This document shows, piece by piece, positions 9,876-22,076 of a stretch of 64,000 nucleotides of DNA (within the stretch, counting starts at the first letter, position 1; every line of letters starts with the position of its first letter). This DNA comes from Neostapfia colusana (Eukaryota > Streptophyta > Magnoliopsida > Poales > Poaceae): the NCBI GenBank assembly GCA_030760725.1, contig JASWHV010000010.1:32617760-32681759 (forward strand), given 5' to 3'. Under the pieces are notes generated by a model. The model did no database searches, was not told where the DNA came from, and saw only the letters and a program-made list of their open reading frames with translations. The translations under genes and the position numbers were made by a program.

Positions 9876-12436
9876 CAACCCCGCTGCAGTGGCCCCCTCT
9901 TGAGCCTTGCGGTTCATATGGTAGTCCAGCTGACACCTACTCCCCGCACCATCCAACACACCCATACTACGCCGGGGATACACCTAATTAATTGGCCAAG
10001 CTGCCCCATCTCAGCATGTGGTTGGCACTGTAAAGCCGGGTTACATGCTCCATGAACCGGTCCTTAGGATCCAGGCAAGTACTAAACACAAACCCACGTC
10101 TCGTGCACCCAGCACACAACCAAAACATCCAACTTGCCTTGATCCCTACCTCTACATAACTCCCAATAGCTCATTCAAGAGTATGGTCTAATAAACTGAT
10201 GATCTCATGTCCCAAATATCCAATTCTAAGCATGGCTAAGCATATGCATGTAGATAAATGACATGACAAAATGAATCCCAACCCAAGCTACAAGGAAACA
10301 AGGTAATGCAATTCTAGGGCAACTTTCCTAGCATGGGTTTCATATTTCATTTGACAATGCAAATAATTCTGTCTACACATCCTAGCATAGGATCAAAGTG
10401 GTCAAGGACACTTGCCTCCTTCTTGCTGCTCTTGAAATGGGTAGTCCTGATCTTGGAAAGGGATAACTTGCTCTTGAACAGGTTCTACTTCATAACATCA
10501 CACATAGCAAAAGAAAAACAACAATCATAAGACATAGTTCACACTTCTTAATTCATACAAACCACACATTCACATTTATAAAAGTTCTTTACCATTATAT
10601 GTGTTGTGGTTACTTTATGTGTGTTGAGTTGTGGCTTGCATGCACTTTTAACCATGTGTATATGATTCCTACTTTTATGTCCACATTTATACTTACATAC
10701 TATTTATATGGGCTTCCAATAAATTTCTTATATTCAACTACTACACCTTTTCACTACCAAGTATGTATGAAAAGTATTTTTCTTCTCCATATGTGCCTTC
10801 AGAATTTCTACCAACCCTAAACTGAATTCTTTGGATTTTAGAAACTCCATTTATCATTTACTAGTTGCTATATTTTCAGATTTATATTCCTATGCATAAT
10901 TGTGTATTTTATTATGAAATTAGTAATACACATCATCTAAACAGTATAGGTTCTGGTCCTAAATGATTTAATAACATATTTTGACCTTGGCTTCTGATGT
11001 AGACTATTTCATAATTATTTTCCCTATTTTTCTATGACTATTCTTTACTTAAAAATGTGTCCCTAAATGTGAATAATAAATTAAACAGATTCAATTCTGT
11101 CCAAAATATGTTTTTATCTCACTCCAAAATTTTCTAAACACTGAGAAAGTCTTTAACATAATTTTGACAATATGTTTGTCCCACTTTTTAATTTTTAAAC
11201 ACTAGTTACATATCCAATTTTCTAAATTAAATACTAAACAGGGTTAAAAAGTAAACTCACCCCATTACAGGGTCTATAATATTATTTTCAGAATTTCCAG
11301 GGGTCTAGCTACACTTATCAGAGGTGTTTTTCCTAATTTTTATTAAGTCCAGGGGCTAAAACTGATTTTTAAATGAATTTACATGATTTTCTGGAGTTCC
11401 AGGGGCTAGATCTGAAGTTTCCGGGGCTAGCTCTCAATTCCAGAGAACCCCAGGGGGTAGCACGTAAGAATTCCAGTCTTTATAACGCGGGGCTGACGTG
11501 GACTGTCCGATATTAAACCGACGGCTGAGATTATAACATCGAACCGGTAAGCGGGGATTTAAACCCTACCGTGCGATTTAAAATAAACGGCGCACAAGCG
11601 GCCACGTCGCTCTGATCGAGCGCGGGCGGCGCTTCCGGTGGCGCACGGCGGCGGGAAGCGGCGATCTCGCCGGAAAGTTTCGGATCCTCGAAAATTCTGC
11701 CTAGAACTGTGATCTTATGGCATAGATCGGTAGAGGGGAGGTCAGGGATCTCACCTCGGGGGTTTTCTTGAGCTCGGGGGTCGTGGAAAGTGATCGGCGG
11801 CGAGGTCCGAGGCAAAACCACGGCGAAGCTCGTCGGCGCTGTGTTTACACCGTAAGTCTCCGAGTTTTCTGCACCTGCAAAGCTCCCCGGAGGCGGTGGA
11901 TCAAGACCAGCGAGTTAGATCAGAGTTTCCGAGCTTAGATCGGCCAGAATTCACCGGCGAAGTCTCGGTGATCACCGGAGTAAAAATCGGCGATCGTGTG
12001 GGAAAAACTGATCGGGGCTGGGGTTTTTATAGCCGGTGGAGGCCGGTGGGTCTGTTGCGATCGAGTTTGAGTCGTTTGGGACCAGAATTCGGGCTGCGGG
12101 ACGCGGAAATCCGGTCGGTTGCGATCGCGCGCGCGGGAGAGAGTCCGCGGTCGCGGGGTTAGGGATGACAGGTGGGTCCCACCTGTCCGTGAGAGACAGC
12201 GCGGCGCGCGCGGGGGCGGGCTGGCGCGGGGATACTGGGCCGGCTGGCGGGTTTCGGCCCACTGGCCGGTTTTTTTCCCGTTTCTTTTTTTCTTTTTCCA
12301 TTTCTTTTCTGTTTTGAGTATAATTTGAATTCCAGTTTGAATTTGAATTTTTGCAAAACATGCAACACGTCCAAAAATTTTTAAATTCCCCTCTGAACAT
12401 GGTTTAGGGTTTTGAATCAAAATTTGGGGTGTTACA
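9876..12436 (-). repeat. LTR G: family 3 LTR, interrupted by copy A
   Basis: Read on the minus strand it begins TGTAACACCCC at 12436 and matches the D LTR at 29671-32270 throughout. The missing end (equivalent to 28816-29670) lies to the left of copy A, outside the window. CAACC at 9876-9880 is the right target-site duplication of A. No polypurine tract follows 12436, so this is the outer end of a 5' LTR or a solo LTR. The (TA)n(TG)n tract of the D LTRs is absent near 10690. No protein-coding gene is supported in this stretch. Confidence 0.9.
12024..12031 (-). promoter_or_regulatory. TATA box of LTR G
   Basis: TATAAAAA on the minus strand (plus TTTTTATA) lies about 410 bp into the LTR in a GC-rich setting. 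It is conserved in both D LTRs. Confidence 0.65.
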
Positions 12437-12800
12437 GTCCTTCTTGGAATAGAGCGCGCCGCTACACCAGGTTGCCCTCCTGCAGGCCCCCGACGCGTTT
12501 GGTTCTTTGGCGGTAGTGCTTAGAGCATTAGCCGAGACCGCGTGTTGTGGGGTGTTCCCTGCAGCCGAGTCTTGTCTACGAGGTTGTTATCTTCGCGCTG
12601 GATCAGGTCCTGCGCGGCTTCTCCTGGGGGGCCCCGGGAGTTCTCCCCTTCTGGCTAAGGCCTTCAAGGGGTAGGTGGGCCCGGGCTCGTCTTGGATGAC
12701 CTAAGGCGTCTTCCCCTTCTGGCAAGGCCTTCAAGGGGTTGACAGACCTTAGGCGGCTCCCGAGAGGTATGTTCTAGGCACGGAGGCGCGCCGCAGTTGG
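12437..12800 (-). other. Internal sequence of element E 3' of its gag, no gene recognised
   Basis: This GC-rich stretch lies between LTR G and the gag remnant of E. It contains a direct repeat of about 29 bp (about 12643-12671 and 12712-12740), each copy bearing inverted CCCCTT/AAGGGG ends. No intact frame was recognised. The first five bases (GTCCT) may be one target duplication of the family 3 element; the other copy is outside the window. Confidence 0.5.
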
Positions 12801-13437
12801 CTAACGCCCTGGCCCATCACCGTCGGAACTGGAGTCCTCACCGTCATGCACTATCTTTATGACACGCTGAGGCTCCTGGAACCCCACCTGATGGGCAGCG
12901 GTGACTGGGGCATCGACCTTCTGTTTGCCATCCCTCTGAGGGTAGGGTGGTGCTTCAGCCCTCTGCTGTCTTCCTTTGCGGAAGCGCTCTGCAAGCCTCT
13001 GGATCTCCCAGCACTCGGCAGCAGTATGGTTGCCGGTGCCATGCACGGGGCATAGCCTGCCCTGGTCACTGTCTGGAATCGGTGATTGCCGCTGCCTTTC
13101 GTCGGGGCGTGGCCCCCGAGCTCCACTAGTCGTCGCAGCTGCGGCGACGGGGGCCGTGAACGGTGACTTCATCTTGCCACTCCCCCGGTTCTTGGCCTTC
13201 TTGCCACCCCCATAGGCAGCAGCACCGGACCCGGGCTGTCCTCCTTACTTGGAGATCGGCAGAGCGTGCCAGTTTCGCCCTTCAGCTGCTCTGGCGCATT
13301 TGTCCGCCAGGCTGAAGAGCTCCGAGACGTCGCGGACCTCTCTGGTCGCGAGCTTCTCGAGCATTTTCTCGTCCCGGACACCCTGTCGGAACGTCACCAC
13401 CACAGAGGCACTTTGGATATGTGGGATGGTGTTGCGC
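12801..13437 (-). pseudogene. gag: gag of Tat-like element E, C-terminal half
   Basis: Translated on the minus strand, this continues the gag domain interrupted by C1: first the conserved NTIPHI...FRQGVRD and LADKCARAAEGRNWH block (13432-13245), then in another frame a zinc-knuckle-like CPVHGTGNHTAAEC segment (13172-12801). The frame change between the two parts is a disabling frameshift near 13170-13245. The same order occurs in F. The ligand spacing C-x2-H-x4-H-x4-C is a variant of the usual CCHC. The other half of this gag is at 22233-23344. Confidence 0.85.
13433..13437. repeat. Left target-site duplication of C1
   Basis: TGCGC here is repeated at 22228-22232 on the far side of C1. Both lie inside the gag of E, and joining the flanks restores a continuous gag alignment. 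Confidence 0.92.
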
Positions 13438-15275
13438 TGTGACGCCCTCAATTCTGTGGAAAACCACGGAACCGAGAACTAATGCATATGTGTGCCCAGG
13501 ATGTTCATCACACATACACATACGTTCCACAAACTGAATTCAGATTATATATTACCACGAATAACAGAGTTTATTACAGCACCTCATGAGTCTTGGACTC
13601 ATGCTCGGAAGTCCTTATTTCTACGCAGCGGAAATCTTATTTAAATGCGGAAGCAAAAACTAATGCGGAAGCAAAACTAAGCAGAAGTGGCTCCATCTCT
13701 ACTCCCTCCACAGGCAAGGTTGAGAACAGATCACACGCCATAATGCTCTACTCGGTCTTCATATTAGTCTTCTCTTGCTGTTGATGAAGAAATAATAATG
13801 CAAGTTTGAGTACAATGATGTACTCAGCAAGTGTGGGAATAACACATGACATGCAGCTCATAAACAAGGTAGTTATAAAAGGCTTATTTGCAGAAAAGCA
13901 GATTTATAAAACCGTGATAAAACAGCAACTTAACTTTAGATGAATGTATTCCCAGCATGTATGAAATTACCAACATACCTCCATCACTTCCCGTGTTCCA
14001 TCCAAACATTAACCAATCTTTTACCCATACTCACGAATACCTCCTCGTATTCGCTACCATCTCACCTCATGAAACAACCTTGTCTCGCACCGAGACCAAT
14101 CTCATATCATGACCCACCAGTCATGCAACCCTTTCATCATCCAGACTTAACAATTCCAAACCAAACCATAACCAAAAACGATAACCAAGAACCTTCCCAA
14201 TAACCATTCCAGTAACCATCCCATCTAATCATGGCAGTTTAGCCAGGTGCTCATGACCGTAAGCTCGGCTATCATGATAGTTTTAATAACTCTGCAGAGT
14301 TTGCACCTCTTTACCCACAAGTTTGTGATTTCATCACCCGTCGGCGACTGCAGAACCTCCATTATACCAGTACACAACCGTCGGTGTATGGTCAAGAAAT
14401 CACAAAATAGCCTTTACAAAGGGGTTACTAGATGTATGGACTCACTAAGGTTTCACCGGCAGGCTAGAATCTCCAATTCTCCCACCCACGGGCCCCCTCT
14501 TGTGCCATGCAGTTCCCAGGGCAGTCCTCACTCGACTCCCATTCCCCACGCCTTCCACAGTCCATAACACTCTAGAAACTTACCTAATTACTCAGCTAAG
14601 CCACACCCATACTTGGCCTTGTAGTGGCACTGTTATCCTGGCATGTGCATGCATGAACCGGTCCTTAGATCTACGGCAAGCAAAACCACCATCTCATGCT
14701 ACCTCATTCACAAACCCAGGCTTGCCTAGATCTCCCTTCGATCCATGTTCATTAACATTATCAGTTCCTCATCATCATTACGAGTGCAGTTAGCTAGACA
14801 CATCTATCTCGCTTCCCAACCCCATGGACTCAGCGAAGCATAAAGCAAAAACCATACCCGACTCATATACTTCCCAGGCGACAAGGGTGGTTTAATCAGA
14901 ACTAGTAAACTCCTATAAAAAGGGTTTCCCATCATGTTTGACTCAGCACGCACACCTTTTCGCAAAAGAAAATAGTTTTACCCAAAACATAGGATCAACA
15001 TGGTCAAGGAGCACTTGCCTTGTTCTTGCGGTTCCGGTTGTTCTTGATTCTCAAAACCTTGTTGCTGCAGCTCGTCGTAGACAGCTTCCCGAGTTTGTTC
15101 TGCTATGTAGGATTCACGTGCATACAAGATTCACAGCAATCAATATCATGCACAAAACCCTAAACTAGATGCGATGATGCACATGCATGCTATCCTATGA
15201 TTAGTTTCATTAGATTGATCTGTACGTGTTTTTGCATGGCTTGCATGGTCAGAGATGTTCGGATCAAAGGTGGTC
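13438..15275 (-). repeat. 3' LTR remnant of C1
   Basis: It matches 19231-21067 of the C1 5' LTR and ends abruptly at 15275, where integrase sequence begins (GGTGGTC|TCCCG). No shared bases are evident at the join. The predicted downstream LTR exon here (starting 13777) carries a TAA that is absent from the other three copies. Confidence 0.9.
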
Positions 15276-17178
15276 TCCCGTATCGTTTGGACTTGCTTTT
15301 CAGCCTCTTGTAGTACTTCGGGTCCAAACACCTGGTTCTCTCCAGTCTCGTTCCAGAACAGTGGCGTTCTACACCGTCTACCATATAAGGCTTCGAAAGG
15401 CGACATCTTCAAGCTTGGTTGATAGCTGTTGTTATAGGAGAACTCTGCATACGGTAAACTCCTATCCCAACTACGCCCACGTTTCAAGGCGCAAGCTCTC
15501 AACATGTCTTCCAAAATTTTGTTCGTCCTTTCGGTTTGCCCATCTGTTTGTGGTTGATAGGCAGAGCTAAAATCTAGTCGTGTACCCACGGCTTTCTGCA
15601 GCTTCCTCCAGAATCTAGAGGTAAACTGAGAACCTCGATCTGAGACTATCCTCTTTGGAACTCCATGACGGCACACGATCTGCTCCATGTACAACTCTGC
15701 CAACTGTGTAACGTTGTAACTGGCCTTTACCGGAAGAAAATGGGCGGTTTTCGTCAACCGGTCCATAATGACCCAGATGGAGTCGTATCCTGACTGAGTT
15801 CTTGGCAATCCGACAATAAAGTCCATACTGATGTCCTCCCATTTCCATTCAGGTATTTTCAAAGGTTGCAACAATCCAGCGGGTTTTTGATGTTCGGCTT
15901 TTACCCGTTGGCATGTGTCGCATAGGGCAACGTATTCGGCTATATCCCTTTTCATACCATCCCACCAATAGCAAGTTTTCAAGTCCTTGTACATTTTGGT
16001 GCTCCCCGGATGTATGGAATAGGGTGAATCATGTGCCTCCCTTAATATCATGTCGCGAAGGTGTCTTAGGTTTTGCACACAAATCCTTTTTCCTAGCCAA
16101 AGCGTACCCTTTTCATCCTCTTTGAAATCCTTCTCTATCCCTTGTCGGATTCTTTCCTTGATTTCCTTGATCCCCTCGTCCGTTGCTTGTCCCTTTCTTA
16201 TTTCTTGTTCCAATGAGGAGTGGATCTCCATCATTTCCATGCTATTCAAGAATCCGAGGTGTAACCGTTCGAACTCCTTTCGAAGTTCGGGTGGTAGCTC
16301 CCGAACCGTGAGTTGGTGGCATGCTCCCTTTCTGCTCAATGCGTCAGCGACCACATTGGCCTTCCCGGGGTGGTAGTTGATTCCCACATCATAATCCTTG
16401 ATGAGTTCTAACCATCGACGTTGCCTCAAATTCAAGTCTGTTTGTGTAAATATGTACTTGAGGCTTTTATGATCTGTATAGATCTCACTTCGACGACCAA
16501 GGATATAATGTCTCCAAATCTTCAATGCATGCACCACTGCTGCTAACTCCAAATCATGTGTAGGATAGTTAAGCTCGTGCTTCTTTAATTGTCGTGAGGC
16601 ATAGGCTACCACTTGCCCTTCCTGCATGAGTACACACCCGAGCCCTTGTCTGGATGTGTCACAATATATGTCAAAGCTCTTGCTTACATCTGGCAATACC
16701 AGAACTGGTGCTGTGGTTAGCCTTTTCTTGAGTTCCTCAAAACTTTCTTGGCAGGCTTGTGTCCATTGAAAGACTTTTCCCTTCATTAGCAACTCCGTCA
16801 TAGGTTTTGCTATTTTAGAGAAGTCTTTAATGAAGCGCCGATAGTATCCTGCCATCCCAAGGAAACTCCGAACATCCCTCACGCTCTTCGGTTGGTCCCA
16901 TTTCAGAACATCTCTCACCTTTCCAGGATCAACCGATACCCCTTCCTTGGAGATGATGTGGCCTAGGAAAGATATTTCCTTAAGCCAAAATTGACACTTG
17001 TTGAGCTTGGCATACAACTGATGCTCACGCAACTTCTGCAATGTCAATCTCAGATGTTCTTCATGCTCCTCCTTACTTTTTGAATACACCATAATGTCGT
17101 CGATGAAAACCACGACGAACTTGTCCAAGTACTCCATGAAAACCTTATTCATAAGGTACATGAAGTATGCGGGTGCAT
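15276..17178 (-). pseudogene. pol: pol of C1: RT (partial), RNase H, integrase core
   Basis: The minus-strand frame is open from the RT palm (APAYFMYLMNKVF, then FIDDIMVY) through RNase H (CDTSRQGLGCVL, where the usual CDAS is CDTS) to integrase with its zinc domain, the MDFIVGL and SDRGSQF aspartates and GQTERTN glutamate. It breaks off at the junction with the LTR at 15275 shortly after QTIRE, so the integrase C-terminal domain and chromodomain tail are missing. Upstream it is cut off from gag-protease by the RT deletion at about 17178. The enzyme could not be made as a complete polyprotein. Confidence 0.92.
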
Positions 17179-18797
17179 GACACATCCGAAAATTCCTGAA
17201 CCACTGGAATGTTGTCCAATGCTACTCCTTCAACATGGTTCAGATCCGCCCATTCGGTCGCTTGCGGGGCTGACTCAAACTCGACACGGATACCGTGTTC
17301 GTTTGTCAATTGCACGCTTCTCTCAGCGCATTGGATTACTCCATTGTGCTTGCTTAACCAGTCCATTCTGAGTATGATGTCAATTCCGTGGGAGTCCAAG
17401 ACAATAAGGTTGGCAAGGAAGTCTACCCCCCTTATTTTAAGGCTTACCTTAGGACATACTATACTAGTCCTCAATTCTCCTCCGGGAGAATTAACTAACA
17501 TAGCACATTCTAGGTGGGATACGGGTAGATGATGTTTGGCAACATATTTGGATGATATGAAGGAATGCGATGCTCCGGAATCAAATAAAATGGTGGCTGG
17601 GTTGGAGTTGGCAAGGAACATACCAATTGCGACGTCCTCAGCCTGTTGTGCTTCCTCAGCAGTGACATGGTTAACGTGGCCACGAGCATAGTTCTGCGGT
17701 CCTCGGTTCCCTTGGTTGTCTCCTCCGTTTGGTCGCTGGTTCTGCTTGGGCACGTTACCTTGCTGTCCAGGGCCTCTCTTCGGGCACTGGTTATCGAAGT
17801 GGCCTACTTCCCCGCATGCAAAGCATGCCCTGTTGCTTACGGCAGCAGGTACGTTGGGGCGGGGGTTTTGAACAGGAGCGCCATTGTTAGGCCGGGGCGC
17901 AGGAGGCATGGGCACACGAGGTGCCGGTGCAACGGGCCGTAGCTGTGGTGGCTGACCAGGGCGGTACGTAGGAGTGGTCGATCCATACTGCGGTGCAGGG
18001 GGCATGTATCTAGGTCGTACGTTGCTCCCTTGGGGCTGGTATGGGATCTTCCTTTTGCACTCGCGCTCGATCTCTCGGATCTTGTTTTCAACCACAATAG
18101 CCTTATCAACTAGCTTCTGGAAGCTTACGTAGTCATTGTTGAGGAGCTGAACCTGGATCTCATTGTTCAACCCTCTCATGAACAGGTACTGCTTCCTCTG
18201 ATCTGAGTTGACATCTTCGGGGGCATATCGGGACAGTTGTATGAACTTGTTGAGATACTCGTTCACACTTTTCTGCCCTTGGCGGAGACCTTCAAACTCC
18301 TGCCTCTTGAGCATCATTACGCCAACAGGGATGTAGTGGGAGCGGAAATTTTCCTTGAACTCAGTCCAAGTGATTGTCTCCGGGTTGGCATGGGCATTGC
18401 TCAAGGCATCCCACCAGTCAGTAGCTGCTCCCATCAGTTGGTGCGATGCAAAGAGAACCTTCTCTCGGTCGTTGCACTGAACAATGGCAAGCTTCTTCTC
18501 CATGGATTTCAACCAATCATCGGCCTCCATTGGATCGCTTGCTTGAGCAAAGGTGGGTGGTCGAGTCCTCATGAACTCTCCCAACCTGTTATGAGCCGGC
18601 GGTGGTGGTGGCGGTGGTGCCGGAACGGGGTGTTGGTTGGCCTGCAACTGACCCAAAGTTTGGATCATGGTTTGCATAAGCTGGTTTTGCATGGCCATCA
18701 ACCTTTCTAGGTTGTTTTCGCCAGCTCCGGGGTTGGCAGGAACTTCCTCGTGGTCATCTTCCTGGACGTTCCTTCGGCTGGCGTTTCCTCTCACCAT
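17179..18797 (-). pseudogene. gag: gag-protease of C1, truncated at RT deletion
   Basis: The start is ATG at 18797-18795 (MVRGNASRR), directly after a TATCTCACAG splice acceptor. Features in order: Pro-rich stretch near residue 60; gag domain about 75-240 (DWWDALSNAH); Arg/Pro-rich linker; zinc knuckle CFACGEVGHFDNQC near 324 with CCHC ligands intact; protease FDSGASHSFIS near 405. The IIL-x-MDWL motif has Arg where C' has Gly. The frame runs a few codons past the deletion point and stops at 17145. Compared with C' about 0.46 kb of RT (finger region) is lost. The leader from 18798 to 19214 has no ORF0. Confidence 0.92.
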
Positions 18798-19214
18798 CTG
18801 TGAGATAGAAGGTTAGAAGGTTAGGTAGGTCCTTTCAACTATATGCATCAAAGTGAGTTGGACTGTATATATATTAGCCCTTTATGAGGATGTGAGCAAG
18901 TGCCGAAACATCTCACATCTCCTTCTTCTTATGTGTGGATATGGACAACGTTTTTGAGACGTCCCACCACTCACACTAAGCACATATTCACAAATAATCA
19001 TCACAAGGGCCCACTCAACTCTTATTCAAGGTTGGTTCCCTATGCCAAGGTGGTTTCAAAGTCAATCTAAGTTATTCACCCTAGGATGATTCCCTTGGTC
19101 AGTGTGGCTTAGCTACCTATGACTTCTATTCAGGGGCGTAACTTGCTGTCCACCCGTGGCTCTAATATCAATCTAAGGCTTCTATCTTAGGCGTGTAACC
19201 TACTGTCAACCCGT

Positions 19215-19227
19215 GGCTCTGATACCA
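19215..19227 (-). other. Primer-binding site of C1 (initiator Met tRNA)
   Basis: Minus strand TGGTATCAGAGCC, complementary to the 3' end of plant initiator tRNA-Met, lies 3 nt from the 5' LTR end at 19231. Confidence 0.93.
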
Positions 19228-19523
19228 ATCTGTGACGCCCTCAATTCTGTGGAAAACCACGGAACCGAGAACTAATGCATATGTGTGCCCAGGATGTTCA
19301 TCACACATACACATACGTTCCACAAACTGAATTCAGATTATATATTACAACGAATAACAGAGTTTATTACAGCACCTCATGAGTCTTGGACTCATGCTCG
19401 GAAGTCCTTATTTCTACGCAGCGGAAATCTTATTTAAATGCGGAAGCAAAAACTAATGCGGAAGCAAAACTAAGCAGAAGTGGCTTCATCTCTACTCCCT
19501 CCACAGGCAAGGTTGAGAACAGA

Positions 19524-19570
19524 TCACACGCCATAATGCTCTACTCGGTCTTCATAGTAGTCTTCTCTTG
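19524..19570 (-). other. Predicted downstream LTR exon (family 2)
   Basis: It follows the acceptor TTCATCAACAG. Joined in phase 1 to the mini-exon at 20812-20895 it reads REDYYEDRVEHYGV and stops at TGA 19526-19524. The equivalents at 27359-27405 and 60330-60376 keep this frame, mostly through synonymous changes; the one at 13777 has a stop. Confidence 0.4.
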
Positions 19571-20811
19571 CTGTTGATGAAGAAATAATAATGCAAGTTT
19601 GAGTACAATGATGTACTCAGCAAGTGCGGGAATAACACATGACATGCAGCTCATAAACAAGGTAGTTATAAAAGGCTTATTTGCAGAAAAGCAGATTTAT
19701 AAAACCGTGATAAAACAGCAACTTAACTTTAGATGAATGTATTCCCAGCACGTATGAAATTACCAACATACCTCCATCACTTCCCGTGTTCCATCCAAAC
19801 ATTAACCAATCTTTTACCAATACTCACGAATACCTCCTCGTATTCGCTACCATCTCACCTCATGAAACAACCTTGTCTCGCACCGAGACCAATCTCATAT
19901 CATGACCCACCAGTCATGCAACCCTTTCATCATCCAGACTTAACAATTCCAAACCAAACCATAACCAAAAACCATAACCAAGAACCTTCCCAATGACCAT
20001 TCCAGTAACCATCCCATCTAAGCATGGCAGTTTAGCCAGGTGCTCATGACCGTAAGCTCGGCTATCATGATAGTTTTAATAACTCTGCAGAGTTTGCACC
20101 TCTTTACCCACAAGTTTGTGATTTCGTCACCCGTCAGCGACTGCAGAACCTCCATTATACCAGTACACAACCGTCGGTGTATGGTCAAGAGATCACAAAA
20201 TAGCCTTTACAAAGGGGTTACTAGATGTATGGACTCACTAAGGTTTCACCGGCAGGCTAGAATCTCCAATTCTCCCACCCACGGGCCCCCTCTTGTGCCA
20301 TGCACTTCCCAGGGCAGTCCTCACTCGACTCCCATTCTCCGCGCCTTCCACAGTCCATAACACTCTAGCAACTTACCTAATTACTCAGCTAAGCCGCACT
20401 CATACTTGGCCTTGTGGTGGCACTGTTATCCTGGCATGTGCATGCATGAACCGGTCCTTAGATCTACGGCAAGCAAAACCACCATCTCATGCTACCTCAT
20501 TCACAAACCCAGGCTTGCCTAGATCTCCCTTCGATCCATGTTCATTAACATTATCAGTTCCTCATCATCGTTACGAGTGCAGTTAGCTAGACACATCTAT
20601 CTCGCTTCCCAACCCCATGGACTCAGCGAAGCATAAAGCAAAAACCATACCCGACTCATATACTTCCCAGGCGACAAGGGTGGTTTAATCAGAACTAGTA
20701 AACTCCTATAAAAAGGGTTTCCCATCATGTTTGACTCAGCACGCACACCTTTTCGCAAAACAAAATAGTTTTACCCAAAACATAGGATCAACATGGTCAA
20801 GGAGCACTTGC

Positions 20812-20895
20812 CTTGTTCTTGCGGTTCCGGTTGTTCTTGATTCTCAAAACCTTGTTGCTGCAGCTCGTCGTAGACAGCTTCCCGAGTTTGTTCTG
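20812..20895 (-). other. Predicted LTR mini-exon, Gln/Glu-rich (family 2)
   Basis: Acceptor CCTACATAG and GC-type donor (CAAG|GCAAGTG) bound an 84-nt exon with no ATG. Its open frame reads EAVYDELQQQGFENQEQPEP and ends in phase 1, as in families 1 and 3. Confidence 0.45.
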
Positions 20896-21376
20896 CTATG
20901 TAGGATTCACGTGCATACAAGATTCACAGCATTCAATATCATGCACAAAACCCTAAACTAGATGCGATGATGCACATGCATGCTATCCTATGATTAGTTT
21001 CATTAGATTGACCTGTACGTGTTTTTGCATGGCTTGCATGGTCAGAGATGTTCGGATCAAAGGTGGTCGTGGCGATGATCTTGTTTTTAGATCAAACTGA
21101 TCATCGAGTGATCTGTCCACGAAAAGGCTTCTGTTCGAAAGGAATCGAAGAACAGATGCAAAGAGATGAACAACATGATGTCGTAAGGTGGTATTGAAGT
21201 CCTACCTCACGTTTTTCTTGACTTCGAGGTCCTCCTCAGACCGTTTGGTTCTTCTCCGATGATCTCCCTTGTTGCACTTCAGCGATGGTTTGCTCGGCGA
21301 GTTAGGCCTAGGTTCTAAGTCGTCGGCTCAGGATTGGAAAGAGGAGTTTGTGGTTTCGGCCAGAGGTTTTGGGTTC

Positions 21377-21384
21377 TATTTATA
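21377..21384 (-). promoter_or_regulatory. TATA box of C1 5' LTR
   Basis: TATAAATA on the minus strand lies just downstream of the G-box array. From about 21345 to the candidate donor at 21205 there is no ATG on the minus strand. Confidence 0.7.
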
Positions 21385-21560
21385 ATCGGGAAGAGAAGAG
21401 TCCTAATCTGATTGGATCCCGAATAAGAGTCTTATTCAGATCTTTGTTGGATCCTAACGTCTTATCTTTGGTAACATCGTGGAATTTAGATCGGTTTATG
21501 TTGCGTACCGGTATCTTTACGCGTAAAAACCGCTCCAGAACTCGCTACCTCCGTGATGAT

Positions 21561-22076
21561 GAGCTCCGGAAGCTCCACGTGTTCTCCGGGCCTGGTATCT
21601 CCTCATCCGCAGAGACGAGCTCCGGTTGTGCCGCGTGTCAATCGATCGAGACCTCCCTCTTCTTCGGAGACGAGCTCCACGCACGCCACGTGTGGGTGCC
21701 GGTCTTTCCGCCTTTCCTTCCCTCAGGGACATGCCCCGAGGTCGACACGTGTCCAGCAGCGACGGACCTCCGGAGATAAGCTCCGGTGGCGACACGTGTT
21801 CAATAGATCCGGACTTCTCGGAGATGGGTTCCGAGATTAACACGTATCCCATGCGACTGGTCCCCTGACTTCCGCGAGGACTAGCTCCGAAGGTGACATG
21901 TGTCCCATGAAAAATGCCTTTGCTTCTTCCGCAGAGGCTAGCTCCACGGGCAACACGCGTCCCACAGGGTCGGACCTCTTTCCAATTGCGGAGGTGACCC
22001 CCGAGCCTGCCACGTATCCTGTTTAGCGTCGGACCTCTCCCTATCTCTCGGGAATGAGTTCCGAACATGCCACGTG
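21561..22076. promoter_or_regulatory. Degenerate G-box array in C1 LTR U3
   Basis: CACGTG occurs at 21576-21581, 21687-21692, 21746-21751, 21793-21798 and 22071-22076, with further ACGT or ACGCGT-type variants between. Most sit in units containing GGACCTC, then GAGCTCCG or a variant, then the G-box. G-boxes bind plant bZIP and bHLH factors. The array lies upstream of the TATA box in the reading direction of the LTR. Confidence 0.75.

Noticed and set aside
11935..12420. Minus-strand frames of up to 161 codons at the start of family 3 LTRs (also 31791-32476)
   Set aside because: They lie in U3 upstream of the TATA box, are Lys- and Pro-rich by composition, and differ in frame between copies.
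13940..14793. Repeated frames (87-106 codons) on the plus strand of family 2 LTRs, also at 19733-20586, 27617-28196 and 60588-61378
   Set aside because: They are antisense to the LTR transcript. Conservation is explained by LTR identity, and frameshifts between copies are tolerated.
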